A DNA stretch of 26,714 nucleotides from Gnetum montanum (Eukaryota; Streptophyta; Gnetopsida; Gnetales; Gnetaceae): positions 333,738 through 360,451 of the forward strand of contig MNCI01003306.1 of NCBI GenBank assembly GCA_015680685.1, read 5' to 3'. The position numbers and the translations under genes were made by a program. Positions within the stretch are counted from its first letter, which is position 1, and the number at the start of each line of letters is the position of its first letter. The notes beneath the pieces are model-generated. The model made no database searches, was not told where the DNA came from, and saw nothing but the letters and a program-made list of their open reading frames with translations. Below, piece by piece: positions 1-9,516 of this stretch.

Positions 1-435
1 TTTTATGTAAAAAGCAAAATATACACAATAGGTCCTCAACCACACATAAATAAAATAAAATAAAAATTATGAATTTCAATTGCTAAATGAGTTAGCACTA
101 CATCAGCACATGATAAATAGTGCACCACATGCTTTGCATAGACCTCTAAAAGATGACATCAATGTAACCTATCAATCATGCTGTTGGTACCAATTGCCCC
201 TTGGAGAGAGAAAGTGATATAAAGGAATTCCATTTAGAAAAGAAAAGAAATAAAATCAAGAGAAAAGATAAGCCACCTGAAAAATGCCAACAAAATAGCA
301 TATCTTTAAATTCTAAAACATGCTAATCACTATATAATTTGTGCAAGTCTAATGAATTGATTTTCATATTTTTTTAAAAAAAAGAATTACATATTTACAA
401 ACGTTTGTTAAAACATTTGTAACAATGATGCAGCA
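1..435. other. AT-rich DNA without a recognisable gene
   Basis: No convincing coding frame, tRNA or repeat is visible here. The composition is AT-rich with short A and T runs. It shows no similarity by eye to the LTR or internal sequences elsewhere in the window. Confidence 0.5.
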
Positions 436-1003
436 TGTTGACGGCGAATGACGGTTTAGGGTTAGGGTTTCTCCCACAGGGCCCTATAAAGAGGGGCAGG
501 AATTGGCAACAAGGAGAGGGGTGGCCAAGCTTTCTTTTTGAAACACGTAGCGGCATAGTGGCTGGCAACGCATGTCCATCAGCAGCCGCTGTTTTATTTT
601 GTTCTTCTATTTTCTCTGGCCACATGCAATCCATCTTTTAGCCTCTTGTTGCTGCGAGCCGTAGACAATGGCCCTCTCTCTGGACGCTGGGCTTTTCGCT
701 GTCGGAACATCAACAGCAGTCGCAGGTAGATTGCAGATGACAGTGTGCAGGCCCTGCAGTAGTAATTGCTGAACGACGATTTTCTGTTTTCTCATACAGA
801 AATAGACACATTTTCTTTTCTGCCCACGCAGTAGAGACCAACGCCCAACAGCAACGATGCCAACGCGGACACCGTGAGGGGTGTCGGTAAAAATCTTTCT
901 TTCTGCCTATAAATAGAAACCTAGTAGAGACAGGTTGTATGCACAAGCAACACAAATAGCATTAACATTGTTTTGTTCTTTATTTATTTGCTTTCAAACA
1001 ACA
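436..1003 (+). promoter_or_regulatory. Promoter-like segment with telobox and two TATA boxes; possible solo LTR
   Basis: A telomere-like stretch TTTAGGGTTAGGGTTT lies at 455-470, directly before a TATA box at 485-491 (TATAAAG). A second TATA box, TATAAATA, lies at 908-915. The segment can be read as starting TGTTG (436) and ending CAACA (1003), a 5-bp terminal inverted repeat of the kind seen in some Copia LTRs. No target duplication (flanks CAGCA and GGATA) and no primer-binding site supports that reading. It could equally be a plain promoter or chance. No downstream gene was identified. Confidence 0.2.
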
Positions 1004-1059
1004 GGATAGATTTTTCTCTCTGCCATCTCCAAGCACAGAAGCAGCTGCGATGGCAGATA

Positions 1060-1208
1060 ACATTTACAGTTTTCAATATTATTATTTGCATTTTATTTTG
1101 AATTATTTATTATACTCTTTTAAATTGCACGAATTATTTAAATTTTCAATATTCTTATTAAATTTAAAACTTTTAATATTCTATTTAAAATATTATTATT
1201 ATTGTTGT
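1060..1208. repeat. AT-rich low-complexity tract (ATT-rich)
   Basis: About 150 bp of nearly pure A/T with repeated ATT and TTTAAA runs, ending in an (ATT)n/(GTT)n stretch just before the inverted repeat at 1222. Short open frames here are by-products of the composition. Confidence 0.6.
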
Positions 1209-1221
1209 TGTCACATAGCTC

Positions 1222-1387
1222 TTTCCAGCTGAGACTATTCCTGGGTTTCCGTATCCATATGGGAGGCGCCCTAGGCAATAGTCTCCTAAAACGAGTTTTC
1301 ACAGGTGTTCTCGTGTCCAAAATTTACGCATCAACAGGTACCTCCCATATGTGTATGTAAACCCAAGAATAGTCTTAGCTAGAGAGG
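1222..1387. repeat. Imperfect inverted repeat with about 50-bp arms
   Basis: The left arm, about 1222-1270, contains GACTATTCCTGGGTTT and CATATGGGAGG. The right arm, about 1337-1387, is its reverse complement with roughly one mismatch in six, and the spacer is 66 bp. The RNA would form a long hairpin. It could be a foldback or MITE-type element. I did not find an obvious target-site duplication, so the class is open. Confidence 0.7.
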
Positions 1388-1977
1388 ACCATGTGACATT
1401 TCAAAACAAAATAAATTAGATTGAAAAGTTGGAAGAATTCAAATTGAACAACTGTCTTGAAATTCAAGACTTCATGAAAACACAATAGGTAGCAAGAAAA
1501 CTTAAATTTTTTCCTAGTTCCCCATTGCTATTATTGGTTCATGTCGCCTTGTTGTTGCAGATGCTATTGCTGCTGATGCTACTCGTAGCTAATAAGAAAG
1601 GGAGAGAGATATATCTATTCAATGTTCCACCACCATGCACCTCACCGTTACCTACCATGCAACTTGTCATAAGTGGCAGAAAACCCAAGGAGGCCACTTG
1701 TTGCAACTTCATCATTGCTGAAGAAAGAAAAAAAATAAAGAACCCTACTGCAATCGTCAGTTTAGATCTACAGAGAGAGGAAGAGAGAGAGATTTGTTCC
1801 ACTGCCAACCACCATTACAGTTCGCAGTTCTGTTTATCGCCATCTACTAGAAAAGGAAGGAGACAAAGAGAGATGTCACTACTTCTACTTTGTGTGCTAC
1901 AGAAATGTCATTTATAGCCTCTATTTCTTGATGCACATGTAGTTTTGTTCACCATGCATGCCACCGAAGAGAGAAGA
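1388..1977. other. Unassigned DNA, GA-rich in places
   Basis: A forward open frame spans 1525-1917 (130 codons), but its product starts with a simple Leu/Met-rich stretch from a CTG/TTG-rich tract and continues as low-complexity basic sequence. I recognise no family and see no codon or promoter support, so I do not call a gene. Confidence 0.4.
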
Positions 1978-2133
1978 GGCTGGACCCCAATGAGAGAGAG
2001 GCTGGTCCCAATGAGAGAGAGAGGCTGGTCCTAATGAGAGAAAGGTTGGCCCTCAATGTGAGAGAGAGCTGGCCCTAATGAGAGAGAGGCTAGCCCCCAA
2101 TGTGAGAGAGAGGTTGACCTCGATGAGAGAGAG
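1978..2133. repeat. Minisatellite, about 7 units of 20-24 bp
   Basis: The unit has the form GGCTGGYCCYAATGAGAGAGA, with variants in the CC run and GAGA tail. Seven adjacent units can be read between 1978 and 2133. Units carrying AATGTGAGAG and AATGAGAG occur in mixed order. GA-rich sequence continues thinly on both sides. Confidence 0.75.
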
Positions 2134-2861
2134 GGGAGGCTACATGTGATGCCTGTCGTTTGCCATCATGTTGTTGCCATTATTGTCACGATCACCAGCA
2201 TCATGTATCCTAACAGAGAGGGGAGAGGTTGGTCAATGATGATACGCCAAAGAAAGAAAAATTATTGTCTACTAGTTTCCTCTAGAGAGGGAATTCCTCT
2301 ATAGATAATCCACCTACCACCTATTGCTCAAACCCCCCACTCGTGCTGAGAGTCCCATGCTTCCCCCTACAATCATTTGTAGCATGCCCTACTGCTGCAA
2401 GAGAGAGAGGGAAGGCTATAGGTGTTGCCCGCCATCTGGCACCATGTTGCTACACCAAAGAGAAAGGAGGCCACACCCCTTCTACCCCCACAACATCCTC
2501 TGCTTTTATAGCCACTCATTTAAGTGTTTAAATTCCCACATCTCGTGTTGATTACACCCACCACCTAGGCCATTAAGTAACTTTTGTAACACTTGGGACT
2601 GCCACTCCTATAACACATGTAACTCCCAACACCACCATTATCGAGTATGCCACCTCTACAACCATTACATAATCCATGTTCTACACCACTCCATGCCATC
2701 ATGGTATGTCAACATAACTATCATCACAAGCTTGCCATTATGAATTAGGCCCCAAGACATGTTTGTACAAATTAACTTTCTTTGTGCTCGATGCTAGGGG
2801 ATTAGACTTGTTGATCATTGCCCCATGCCTAGCATGGGTGATATTAGCATCAACAAGAGGC
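2134..2861. other. Unassigned DNA before the truncated element
   Basis: No supported gene. Scattered GAGAGAGG motifs resemble the neighbouring minisatellite. Two overlapping open frames near 2324-2551 are short and have no recognisable motif. Similarity to the gypsy gag region starts at about 2862. Confidence 0.4.
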
Positions 2862-2867
2862 TGAAAG

Positions 2868-3660
2868 TTGGTACTAGTCCTTAGAACCAAAATCAATCAA
2901 ACAATGGAATACAATACTTGAACTCTTCAAACATACTCCCTAGTATCGAATATGAGGAAGTAGATCCAAGGGTGGAGACAAAGAACACATGAATCCTTAG
3001 ATGTAGCCATGAGTAGATATTACTCTCTATTGCACAGGTGTCCATGCCATGGCTTTTGTCAAAGGAAGTAGCTCTGCCATATCATAGATGGGCTCAGAAC
3101 AGAAATGAAAAGAACTCTTGGGATCTATGCCCAAGGGAGAATTTCATAATTAAGAGTCCATTAGATCCAAAGGTTAATTAAGCAAGTGACCAAAGAAGAA
3201 GGTGAGTTGAGACAAAGGGAAAGTGTAGAAGAGTACAACTAGAACCCTTCCATCCATAAAAGGGAGGTTCATTTTTATGATAATGAGGAAGAGGCACCAC
3301 TTGATGAAGTGGTGCAATAGAAGACCTTACCAATACAAAAATCTATTTTTGAAATTTTGGACAAGGTAGAAAAAATATGGTATTCTTTAGATGAGAAGTT
3401 CCAAACTACCCTTAGAATTGCAAAAGAGTCCAAAGAGCTAGGTAGTGGTCATGATTGAAGGAGCATGAAGGAAGCTAAATGTACCCATCAAAGGGGTAAG
3501 GACAAAGCTATTGTCATTGAAGAGGTTGTGAAGTCTAAAACAAATGATGATGGTGGGTGCAACATCTACCAATATGAGCATCCTGAGGGATGTTCCCATG
3601 TTGTGTCACACTTGGAGGAGTTTGGAGTGTACATGTTGAATCCTAGATTGTCGAGAAGAT
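2868..3660 (+). pseudogene. gag: gag remnant of copy 1 (capsid part and zinc knuckle)
   Basis: Gag forms the particle that packages the element RNA. This remnant matches the copy 2 gag from the end of the capsid domain onward. The stretch near 3030-3150 corresponds to the copy 2 region encoding HHCPSHG and the GLRHEMRRTLGAYAQG motif, but with many substitutions. The only open stretch of note is 3465-3662. It contains a degraded zinc knuckle, GCNIYQYEHPEGC, in which the second Cys of the CX2CX3HX4C motif is Tyr. Stops and indels exclude function. The start is lost. Confidence 0.75.
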
Positions 3661-4302
3661 AAGCACCCAAAAGGTTGCTTTATCCTCAAGACAACTATAA
3701 GCAATTTCACCAACAACAAGCCTACTATCTAAGTGGAGCTCCACCCCAACCTCATAAGTAGTACTAACAGTGGTAGCATCCATAGTTAATGGGGATGCCA
3801 CCACCAAGGCAGTAGTACCCTTACTAGTAGCTAAATCCATATGGATACTATGTTCAACAATTGATTTCTCTGCGTCTTTCCAACACCACTACTACCCCCT
3901 ACGTATTACAAAGCTTAATCTCTAAGAGGGGAATTCCCATTTCCTTTTTACCCTCCTCATTTTTTTGCACTTGTACCTCTACCCTCAACTTAGTTGCCAC
4001 CAGCTTCATCCATGCAAGGCAAAATTCTAGCTCAATCGCAGCAAAGAACCTCCACAAGGGCTGTTAACTTACAGCTAACTCCCTAGCCAAGCAGTTCGGA
4101 GAATAAGCCCCAAAAAAGACCTTTCTTTTAAACCAACAATCCTTCTAAGCCCTCATAAACACTTGTGGCTAATGACCTTACTTCTCCTTCATCCTCTGTA
4201 ACATCATTTGAGATCCCTTCAAACCAAATGCCTCCTAAAGTGCATACTGTAATGTTGACCCATGCAGTCACTAATTTGATAAAGGATGGTCATCTTCCTA
4301 GA
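3661..4302 (+). pseudogene. gag-protease linker and start of protease, copy 1
   Basis: A Pro/Gln-rich linker follows the zinc knuckle and matches the copy 2 linker at 9063-9516, including the tract of CAACA/CCACCA-type codons near 3705-3800. Around 4244-4302 the sequence matches the first 60-70 bases of the copy 2 protease repeat unit (MLTHAVTN region). It then breaks off before the active site and joins integrase sequence. No open frame survives. Confidence 0.65.
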
Positions 4303-4309
4303 AAAAGAT

Positions 4310-4875
4310 CTAATTGCTTCACTTAGAAACTTCTTATTTGATACTCTCCCTATGAGCTTGTATATGGGAAATTACTAACACTTCCAATCCAAACAAAGCT
4401 CCCTACACAATCAACAACATGTGACCTGAACCTTGACCTAAGTCTAGTATAAAAAGAAAAATTAATGAACCTCAACTTGCTAGACGAGAACCAATTGGTA
4501 GCACTATCATCTAACAAAGTGCATAAGGCATTCAACAAGAAATGACATGACCTTAGAATCATGAAAGTAAAATTTCAACCAAGAAATAGGGTTCTATACT
4601 AAAATCCCACACACGTGCCATAAAGAACTAAGTTCCAAACATTGTAAGAAGGGCCTTACATTATCTATAAACCCTTTTTTTCTGGGGCCATGTTAATATA
4701 TAAACCTAAAAGCTCAAACAAAAAGTTATTAATCAACATGCAACAACTTAAACATTTTTATGAACCTAAGAGAGCCAATGACCAAACACCTCAATGGATA
4801 GACATGCATGCTCAATTTTTTAGATCTCCTCCTTCCAACTTAGTCATGGAGGAGATGGCCAAGCATGCTGACTAA
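4310..4875 (+). pseudogene. Integrase C-terminal remnant, copy 1
   Basis: This corresponds to copy 2 at 13130-13620. The YSPYELVYGK-type stretch is recognisable near 4332-4372. A block follows that is missing from copy 2 because of its N gap, and then the segment reading FQ..EGPYIIY near 4630-4675. The last 61 codons, from 4690 to the TAA at 4875, are open. The corresponding domain follows the catalytic core and helps bind DNA or chromatin. Here the core itself is deleted, so nothing functional can be made. It is useful as the only view of the sequence hidden by the gap in copy 2. Confidence 0.7.
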
Positions 4876-6045
4876 TTAAAGTGGCTTCTCAATTTTTCAC
4901 TTTTTTATTTCTCACCATTTTTTAGTATATTTTTCTCTTTCTTAAATATTTTACACTTTCTTCCATATTTTACTTTATTTGGTTTGGATTTCTTTTATGC
5001 TTTTCTTATGTTTTATTTTCCTTTGTTACTGCTAAGACTAAGTGCAACTACAACTATCAATTAATGGTGGTTTATACTATAATGTTATTTGATTATTAAT
5101 GTATGGATTCTATCTTTGAATTTTCATGTTGATAACTAAGGCATGGTTTCTTTTTCATTATAACAGGTAGTGAGTCTGCGTCATCCACCCATCCACAAAA
5201 TTCTATGATGTTCCCTTGTTTTGGAAATATGCAGTCCCTTCTTAAATCAAACTTTTAAAGAACTTATGACCTTGGTAGTTTCCAAACTTGGAAAGAATTA
5301 AATGGATAGACAAGGGTATGACTTCAAGGAAATTTGATGCTCTTTGTACTTTCCTACCCTCTTGGATGCATAAGTGTTTTCATGGATTTCTCACCATTTT
5401 GCTATCGACTAATAATAGGAAGCTAAGTCTTTGCATGGTGTGGTTCTAATCCAAAAATTTAAAAAATCCAAAAAAAATTAATAAAATAAATAAAAATAAA
5501 AATAATGGAAATTCAAAGCACATCCCCTAGAAGAAATAACAGGCTACAAGCATTAGTTATGGGACTAGAAAGACATGTTACCCATGCTTGAAGATCCCCT
5601 CTAACTAAGGCCCATATCACTTCTTGCTTCTCTTTTCTTCTCTTTTAGGAATGGTGATTCATCTATGGGGATGTTTTTGTGCCTTGAGGGGGTGTATTGG
5701 TCTTAGAGTGTCGATGTGAAGTCATTGAAAGTGATTGGTTTTAATTCAGACTATAGTTGGATGTTATCAAGTCATATTAACCACAAAATCCATAAGGAAC
5801 TCCATATGACCATGACACAAGACCCCATTCAAGTTTCTCCTTCATTCACAAATGCTTTTCACAACTCACCTCACTATCATTTTTCATATTTTTCTCAATA
5901 TCTTGGTTTGATATGATCAAAGTTCTTAGATAGTTTCTTTGATGATTTGGTCCTTAACTAACCATAACCATTAGCCATCCATGAGGCCCATGGACTCCTT
6001 GGTTTGAGAGCATGCAAGGCCATCAAGGGCATGAACCTACTATGG
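4876..6045 (+). other. 3' non-coding part of copy 1, up to the insertion point
   Basis: It aligns with copy 2 at 13620-14717. Shared landmarks include the GAATTCAAAGCACA block (5509 and 14185), the ACATGTTA(C/T)CCATGCTTGAAG block (5573 and 14258) and the TCATATTAACCA block (5772 and 14458). Frames are closed in both copies, so this is element non-coding sequence and not a gene. The last five bases, TATGG, are the target site of copy 2. Confidence 0.75.
6041..6045. repeat. 5-bp target-site duplication, left (TATGG)
   Basis: TATGG lies immediately before the 5' LTR and is repeated immediately after the 3' LTR at 16498-16502. Five bases is the usual length for Ty3/gypsy integration. Confidence 0.9.
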
Positions 6046-6055
6046 TGATGAGAGG

Positions 6056-6262
6056 GTTACTCTAGCAGTTATTCTAATTATTAAAGTAGTTACTCTAGTA
6101 GTTTATTCTAATTATTAGAGTAGTTACTTTAGCAGTTTATTCTAATTATTAGAGTAGTTACTCTAGCAGTTTATTCTAATTATTAGAGAGGTTATTCTAG
6201 CAGTTACTTTAGCAGTTATTCTAATTATTAGAGTAGTTACTCTAATTATTAAAGTAGTTGCT
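6056..6262 (+). repeat. U3 tandem array, about 34-bp units, 5-6 copies
   Basis: Each unit reads GTTACTCTAGCAG followed by TTTATTCTAATTATTAGAGTA, with small changes and a rearranged fifth unit. Every unit contains the near-palindrome TCTAATTATTAGA. The same array is in the 3' LTR at 15514-15720. Its position directly upstream of the TATA box suggests enhancer repeats, which is an inference. Confidence 0.85.
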
Positions 6263-6270
6263 CCCAAGCC

Positions 6271-6278
6271 TATAAATA
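6271..6278 (+). promoter_or_regulatory. LTR TATA box
   Basis: TATAAATA follows CCCAAGCC and precedes TAGTGCCCAGG. The same box is at 15731-15738 in the 3' LTR, and equivalents occur in the other LTRs of the family. Confidence 0.8.
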
Positions 6279-6445
6279 TAGTGCCCAGGCGCACAATTGG
6301 GAAGAAGTCTTTTAGCAGTCAAGTAGAAAAACTCTTGTAATCTGTTTGAAAGTTAGAGTATTTTCCAAGTGCCCACAGTTGGAGGTCGAAGTGTGGATGG
6401 ATCTTTATTTAAGCATTATGTACCTAAGCACACCTTGTGTACAGC

Positions 6446-6451
6446 AATAAA
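6446..6451 (+). terminator. LTR polyadenylation signal (AATAAA)
   Basis: AATAAAGATGAGC lies about 175 bp after the TATA box. The motif is kept in the reverse LTR at 21764-22592 and in the LTRs at 25127 and 25663. In the 3' LTR of copy 2, where it would actually be used, it reads AATAAT (15902-15907). Confidence 0.55.
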
Positions 6452-7037
6452 GATGAGCTCTTTAATTCATCCTTGTAGCACTTGAGATTTGTTTTCTTAC
6501 GCATTTCTTTTATTTTATTTTCTTATGCATTTATTTTATTTTATTTTATGCACTTTACATTTCTAGTATTAGTGTAGCAATTCATTTTGATCAATTAAGC
6601 AAATCGTTAAAATACACTCAGTACGATCACTTCAAGCATGCATGTAACACTTGGTAACCCAGTAACAATAAGCGTTTGGTAATCCCAGTAGTGTTGCACT
6701 GGTTCAAGATATGTACGGCAAGTGATAATGGATGATGGTGTTAGGATTAGTTAAAGCCTAGTTAATTAGTAGTTAAGTTAAATTATTCACTTAGTTATCC
6801 CTCTCTTTCCCTATTAGCACATGACATAAAAACATAAAAGATATAAAAATCATATGCCTCAAGCTTACTTAACCATACAATCGTGACATAAAAGTAAGTT
6901 TGGAAAGACAACAATCAATCAACCTGTCCTTGTTCCACAAGGGTCCATAAGCACTTAGTCCTTGGAATTCAACCGAATCGTGCGTGAAACACTTGTATTC
7001 GTATGGTTGAGCATAGGGGTACCTCACCACTCATCAT

Positions 7038-7055
7038 TGGCATCATTGCCGAGAA
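7038..7055 (+). other. Primer-binding site, tRNA-Asp type (decayed)
   Basis: TGGCATCATTGCCGAGAA begins two bases after the LTR end. Known plant Athila/Tat elements use the tRNA-Asp complement TGGCGCCGTTGCCGGGGA. The five differences here are all G-to-A or C-to-T. Confidence 0.8.
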
Positions 7056-7171
7056 CTTAGTTCTTTGTGCACTAACTAGAACATAGGAAATCATTCACAT
7101 CATTGGAACAAGCCCTTAGGGTTGGTTGAGAAAATAATAAACAAAAATACATTGCACACTGAAAGACAAGT
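7056..7171 (+). other. Untranslated leader of copy 2
   Basis: About 115 bp between the PBS and the first gag ATG. Parts of it, such as ATCATTGGAACAAGCCC, are recognisable in the leader after the reverse LTR (about 21620-21744) and in the leader at 26633-26714. Confidence 0.7.
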
Positions 7172-9062
7172 ATGTCTCCTTCTTCATATGAAAGCGCCTC
7201 ACCGCCTAGGTCTGAAATAGGAAATAGTCAGCGGCGTAATACACATGAGGTTGATTTGCCAGTCCCTCAACAAGTTCAAGTGGTATATATTCATCCTGAT
7301 GAGTATATACTAGACTTCACCTTTATCCTTCATCAATATGAACAACTGCATTGGCAAGACTTAGAAGGTAACATAGTGTTACCTCTCAATCGTTCAATCC
7401 CTAGCATGCTTCTTCATGCTCTCACACAAATTGGCATGCCGCACTTACCCGTAGAATACGTTGTGTAAGACCATGACTCAAAAGAATACCATCCCACAGA
7501 GGCACAACGTCAAAGGGACTTGCAACAGGAGAGACATCATAAGTCTTTGAAGGGTAAGTGGTCCCAGGATACCCCACATGTCTTAAGTGAAAATGAGGGT
7601 GGTGAACCTACCTCAAGTAGTCAGCCACACAACGATGTTCCTCCCCTTGACTTTAGCCAAGGGGTTGTGTATCAGAACCTTCATTCCATTATTCATAACC
7701 CAAGTTTTGATACCCATGGGCACAAAGGGTCCAAAAAAGGAACACAAACTCATGATAAAGGTGGACATTCTGATCGCAATCACGACTGGGACCAAGACCG
7801 TAGAAGAAAAGGTAGCAAACACCGTCATGGTGATAGTTCTCCTTCTTCTTCACATTCATCTTCTTCTTCACCCTCTCCTTCAATATCCGAATGTGGTCAT
7901 AAAGAAAAAGACCATGGGAATAAAGGTAGGCAAAGTGGAAGTCATAGATGAAACAACCAGGAAAGGGGACGAGGGCACTCTAGAGAGTCACAACATAGAA
8001 GAAGGGAGAGTAGGGAACAACATAGGCATCATAAACACCATGGACAAGACGATCACGATGAACCCCTCCTCGCTACTTGAGGTATGTTGGACATAACTAA
8101 GGCTGTTAGAATTCCAACAAGGCATCAGAAAGATAGTAGGATCAAGAGATTAGATATGAACAACATCCCATAATTTGAAGGAGGATACAACACTGATCCT
8201 CAGAATCATTTACAAGCATTCCATCATGCGTGTGCTTTACAGAACATAGAAAAAAAATGGTAAAAACTTAAGTTATTCCCACAAACATTAGTTAAAGAAG
8301 AGAAAAGCTGGTACCGGTCTTTAAAATCGGAATTCATTCGTAGGTGGAGTACTATGTTAGAACTATTTAATGACAAGTACCAAATGTACTCCCGAGTGTC
8401 TAACTTGCAAAAGCAAATCCAAGGCTGGAAACAAGGAGGACTTGAATTCTTGGATGCTACCATGGGCCGATACTATGCATTGTTACATCATTGTCCTAGC
8501 CATGGTTATTCGCAAAGGGATCAACTGCACCATCTTGTGGATGGGCTTAGGCATGAAATGAGAAGAACCCTTGGGGCTTATGCCCAAGGGAGACTATCTG
8601 AGCTTAGGTCCCATCAAATTCAAAGACTATTGGAGCAAGTTGCTATGAAGAAGGTGAGCTATGGAAGAGAGAAAGTACGGAAGAGTATAACCAAGATCCT
8701 TCTCTTTAGAAGAGGGGAGCAAGATTTTCTGACGATGAAGAAGAGTCACCACTCGAAGAGATTGTGAATAGGAAAAATTTTCCTATCCAAAAGATGACAT
8801 CAGAAGTTTCAGCAAAGGTAGACCAAATGTGGGATTTCCTAGACAATAGATTTCAAACTATTCTTAAAATAGTAAAGGAGCCTAGAGAGCAAGGTAGTGA
8901 GAAAAGAAAAAAGAAAGAGGCTGAACATGCATGTAGCAAGGGTAGGGGCAAAGTTGCCATCATTGAAGATGTTGTGGTTTCAGAAACAAATAATTATAAT
9001 GGATGCGAGATATGTCAATATGACCATCCTAAGGAATGTTGCCCTATAATCTCACATCTATA
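7172..9062 (+). pseudogene. gag: gag of copy 2 (capsid and zinc knuckle)
   Basis: Gag would form the cytoplasmic virus-like particle. One frame runs from ATG 7172 to about 8740, broken by TAA at 7466, TGA at 7949, then further TGA and TAA codons before 8270. A frameshift near 8720 then leads into the frame of 8764-9062. In order: a short N-terminal region; a Ser/His/Lys-rich stretch (about 7690-8040) with long Ser runs; the capsid domain (about 8290-8600) with FIRRW, LLHHCPSHGYSQRDQ and GLRHEMRRTLGAYAQG, typical of the plant retrotransposon gag family; then a basic part and the zinc knuckle CEICQYDHPKECC (CX2CX3HX4C, near 9004-9042). The ATG was chosen because it is the first after the leader. 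Function is excluded by the stops. Confidence 0.88.
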
Positions 9063-9516
9063 GGAATCTAGGGTGTATGCACTCAACCCATGATTAAACA
9101 AAAGGCAAACACCCTAAAGGTTACCTTATCCTCAACGTAACCTAAGGCAGTTCCACCAACCCTTAACATATTATCCCAATGGAATTCCACGACAACCGAT
9201 TAAGAAATATCAATAATGGCAACATCCATAATCATGGGGAATGCCACCACCAAGGAAATAGTATCCTTACTGGCAACTTGACCTGTATGGATATTATGTG
9301 TAGCAGCCAATCTCCCCACGTGACTCTACTAGTCATGTCACTCCTCAACCTCACTACCCAGCCTGCAAGTATTATGGGACTCCCTCTTCTAGAGACGATA
9401 TTCTGCAAGCATATCATCCTTCTCATCTAGTTGCATCTCTTCCACCAATAGCTCCACTACCACCTGCTCCCGCGATGCAAGGTGAAATCCCTACCTAGCC
9501 ACAGCAACATAACGCC
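9063..9516 (+). other. gag-protease linker, copy 2
   Basis: It continues in the zinc-knuckle frame, but TAG, TGA and TAA codons interrupt it. It encodes a Pro/Gln/Tyr-rich low-complexity stretch with no catalytic motif. The same linker is seen in copy 1 at 3661-4240. Confidence 0.65.

Larger units (their letters stand above)
2862..6045 (+). mobile_element. Copy 1 (left part): 5'-truncated Ty3/gypsy element with internal deletion
   Basis: This segment aligns by eye with copy 2 in two blocks. 2862-4302 matches gag to the start of protease (copy 2 about 8302-9765). 4310-6045 matches the integrase C-terminus and 3' non-coding part (copy 2 about 13130-14717). The 5' LTR, leader and first part of gag are missing. 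Most of protease, RT, RNase H and the integrase core are lost, about 3.4 kb. It is more diverged than copy 2 and riddled with stops. It ends at the TATGG target duplication of copy 2 and resumes at 16498. Confidence 0.85.
6046..7036 (+). repeat. 5' LTR of copy 2
   Basis: It is bounded by TGATGAG and CTCATCA, a perfect 7-bp terminal inverted repeat. U3 carries a tandem array (6056-6262) and a TATA box at 6271-6278. Transcription would start near 6300. AATAAA at 6446-6451 would serve polyadenylation in the 3' copy. The R-U5 part contains CACTTGGTAACCCAGTAAC and GTTTGGTAATCCCAGTA, a short internal duplication shared with the other LTRs of the family. Confidence 0.93.

Noticed and set aside
395-955. 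Overlapping open frames on both strands (60-80 codons)
   Set aside because: They overlap in several frames, lack known motifs, and are what GC-moderate non-coding DNA of this length gives by chance.
1525-1917. 130-codon forward ORF with a Leu-rich start resembling a signal peptide
   Set aside because: The Leu run comes from a CTG/TTG-rich simple tract, and the rest is low-complexity basic sequence ending beside a GA-rich minisatellite.
6046-7036. 3' LTR of copy 1
   Set aside because: The sequence before it is not a polypurine tract, and the TATGG duplication pairs it with the LTR at 15505-16497.
7587-8096. 169-codon ORF inside gag
   Set aside because: It is in a different frame from the capsid and zinc-knuckle coding sequence and lacks motifs; it is a shadow of the Ser/His/Lys-rich gag stretch.
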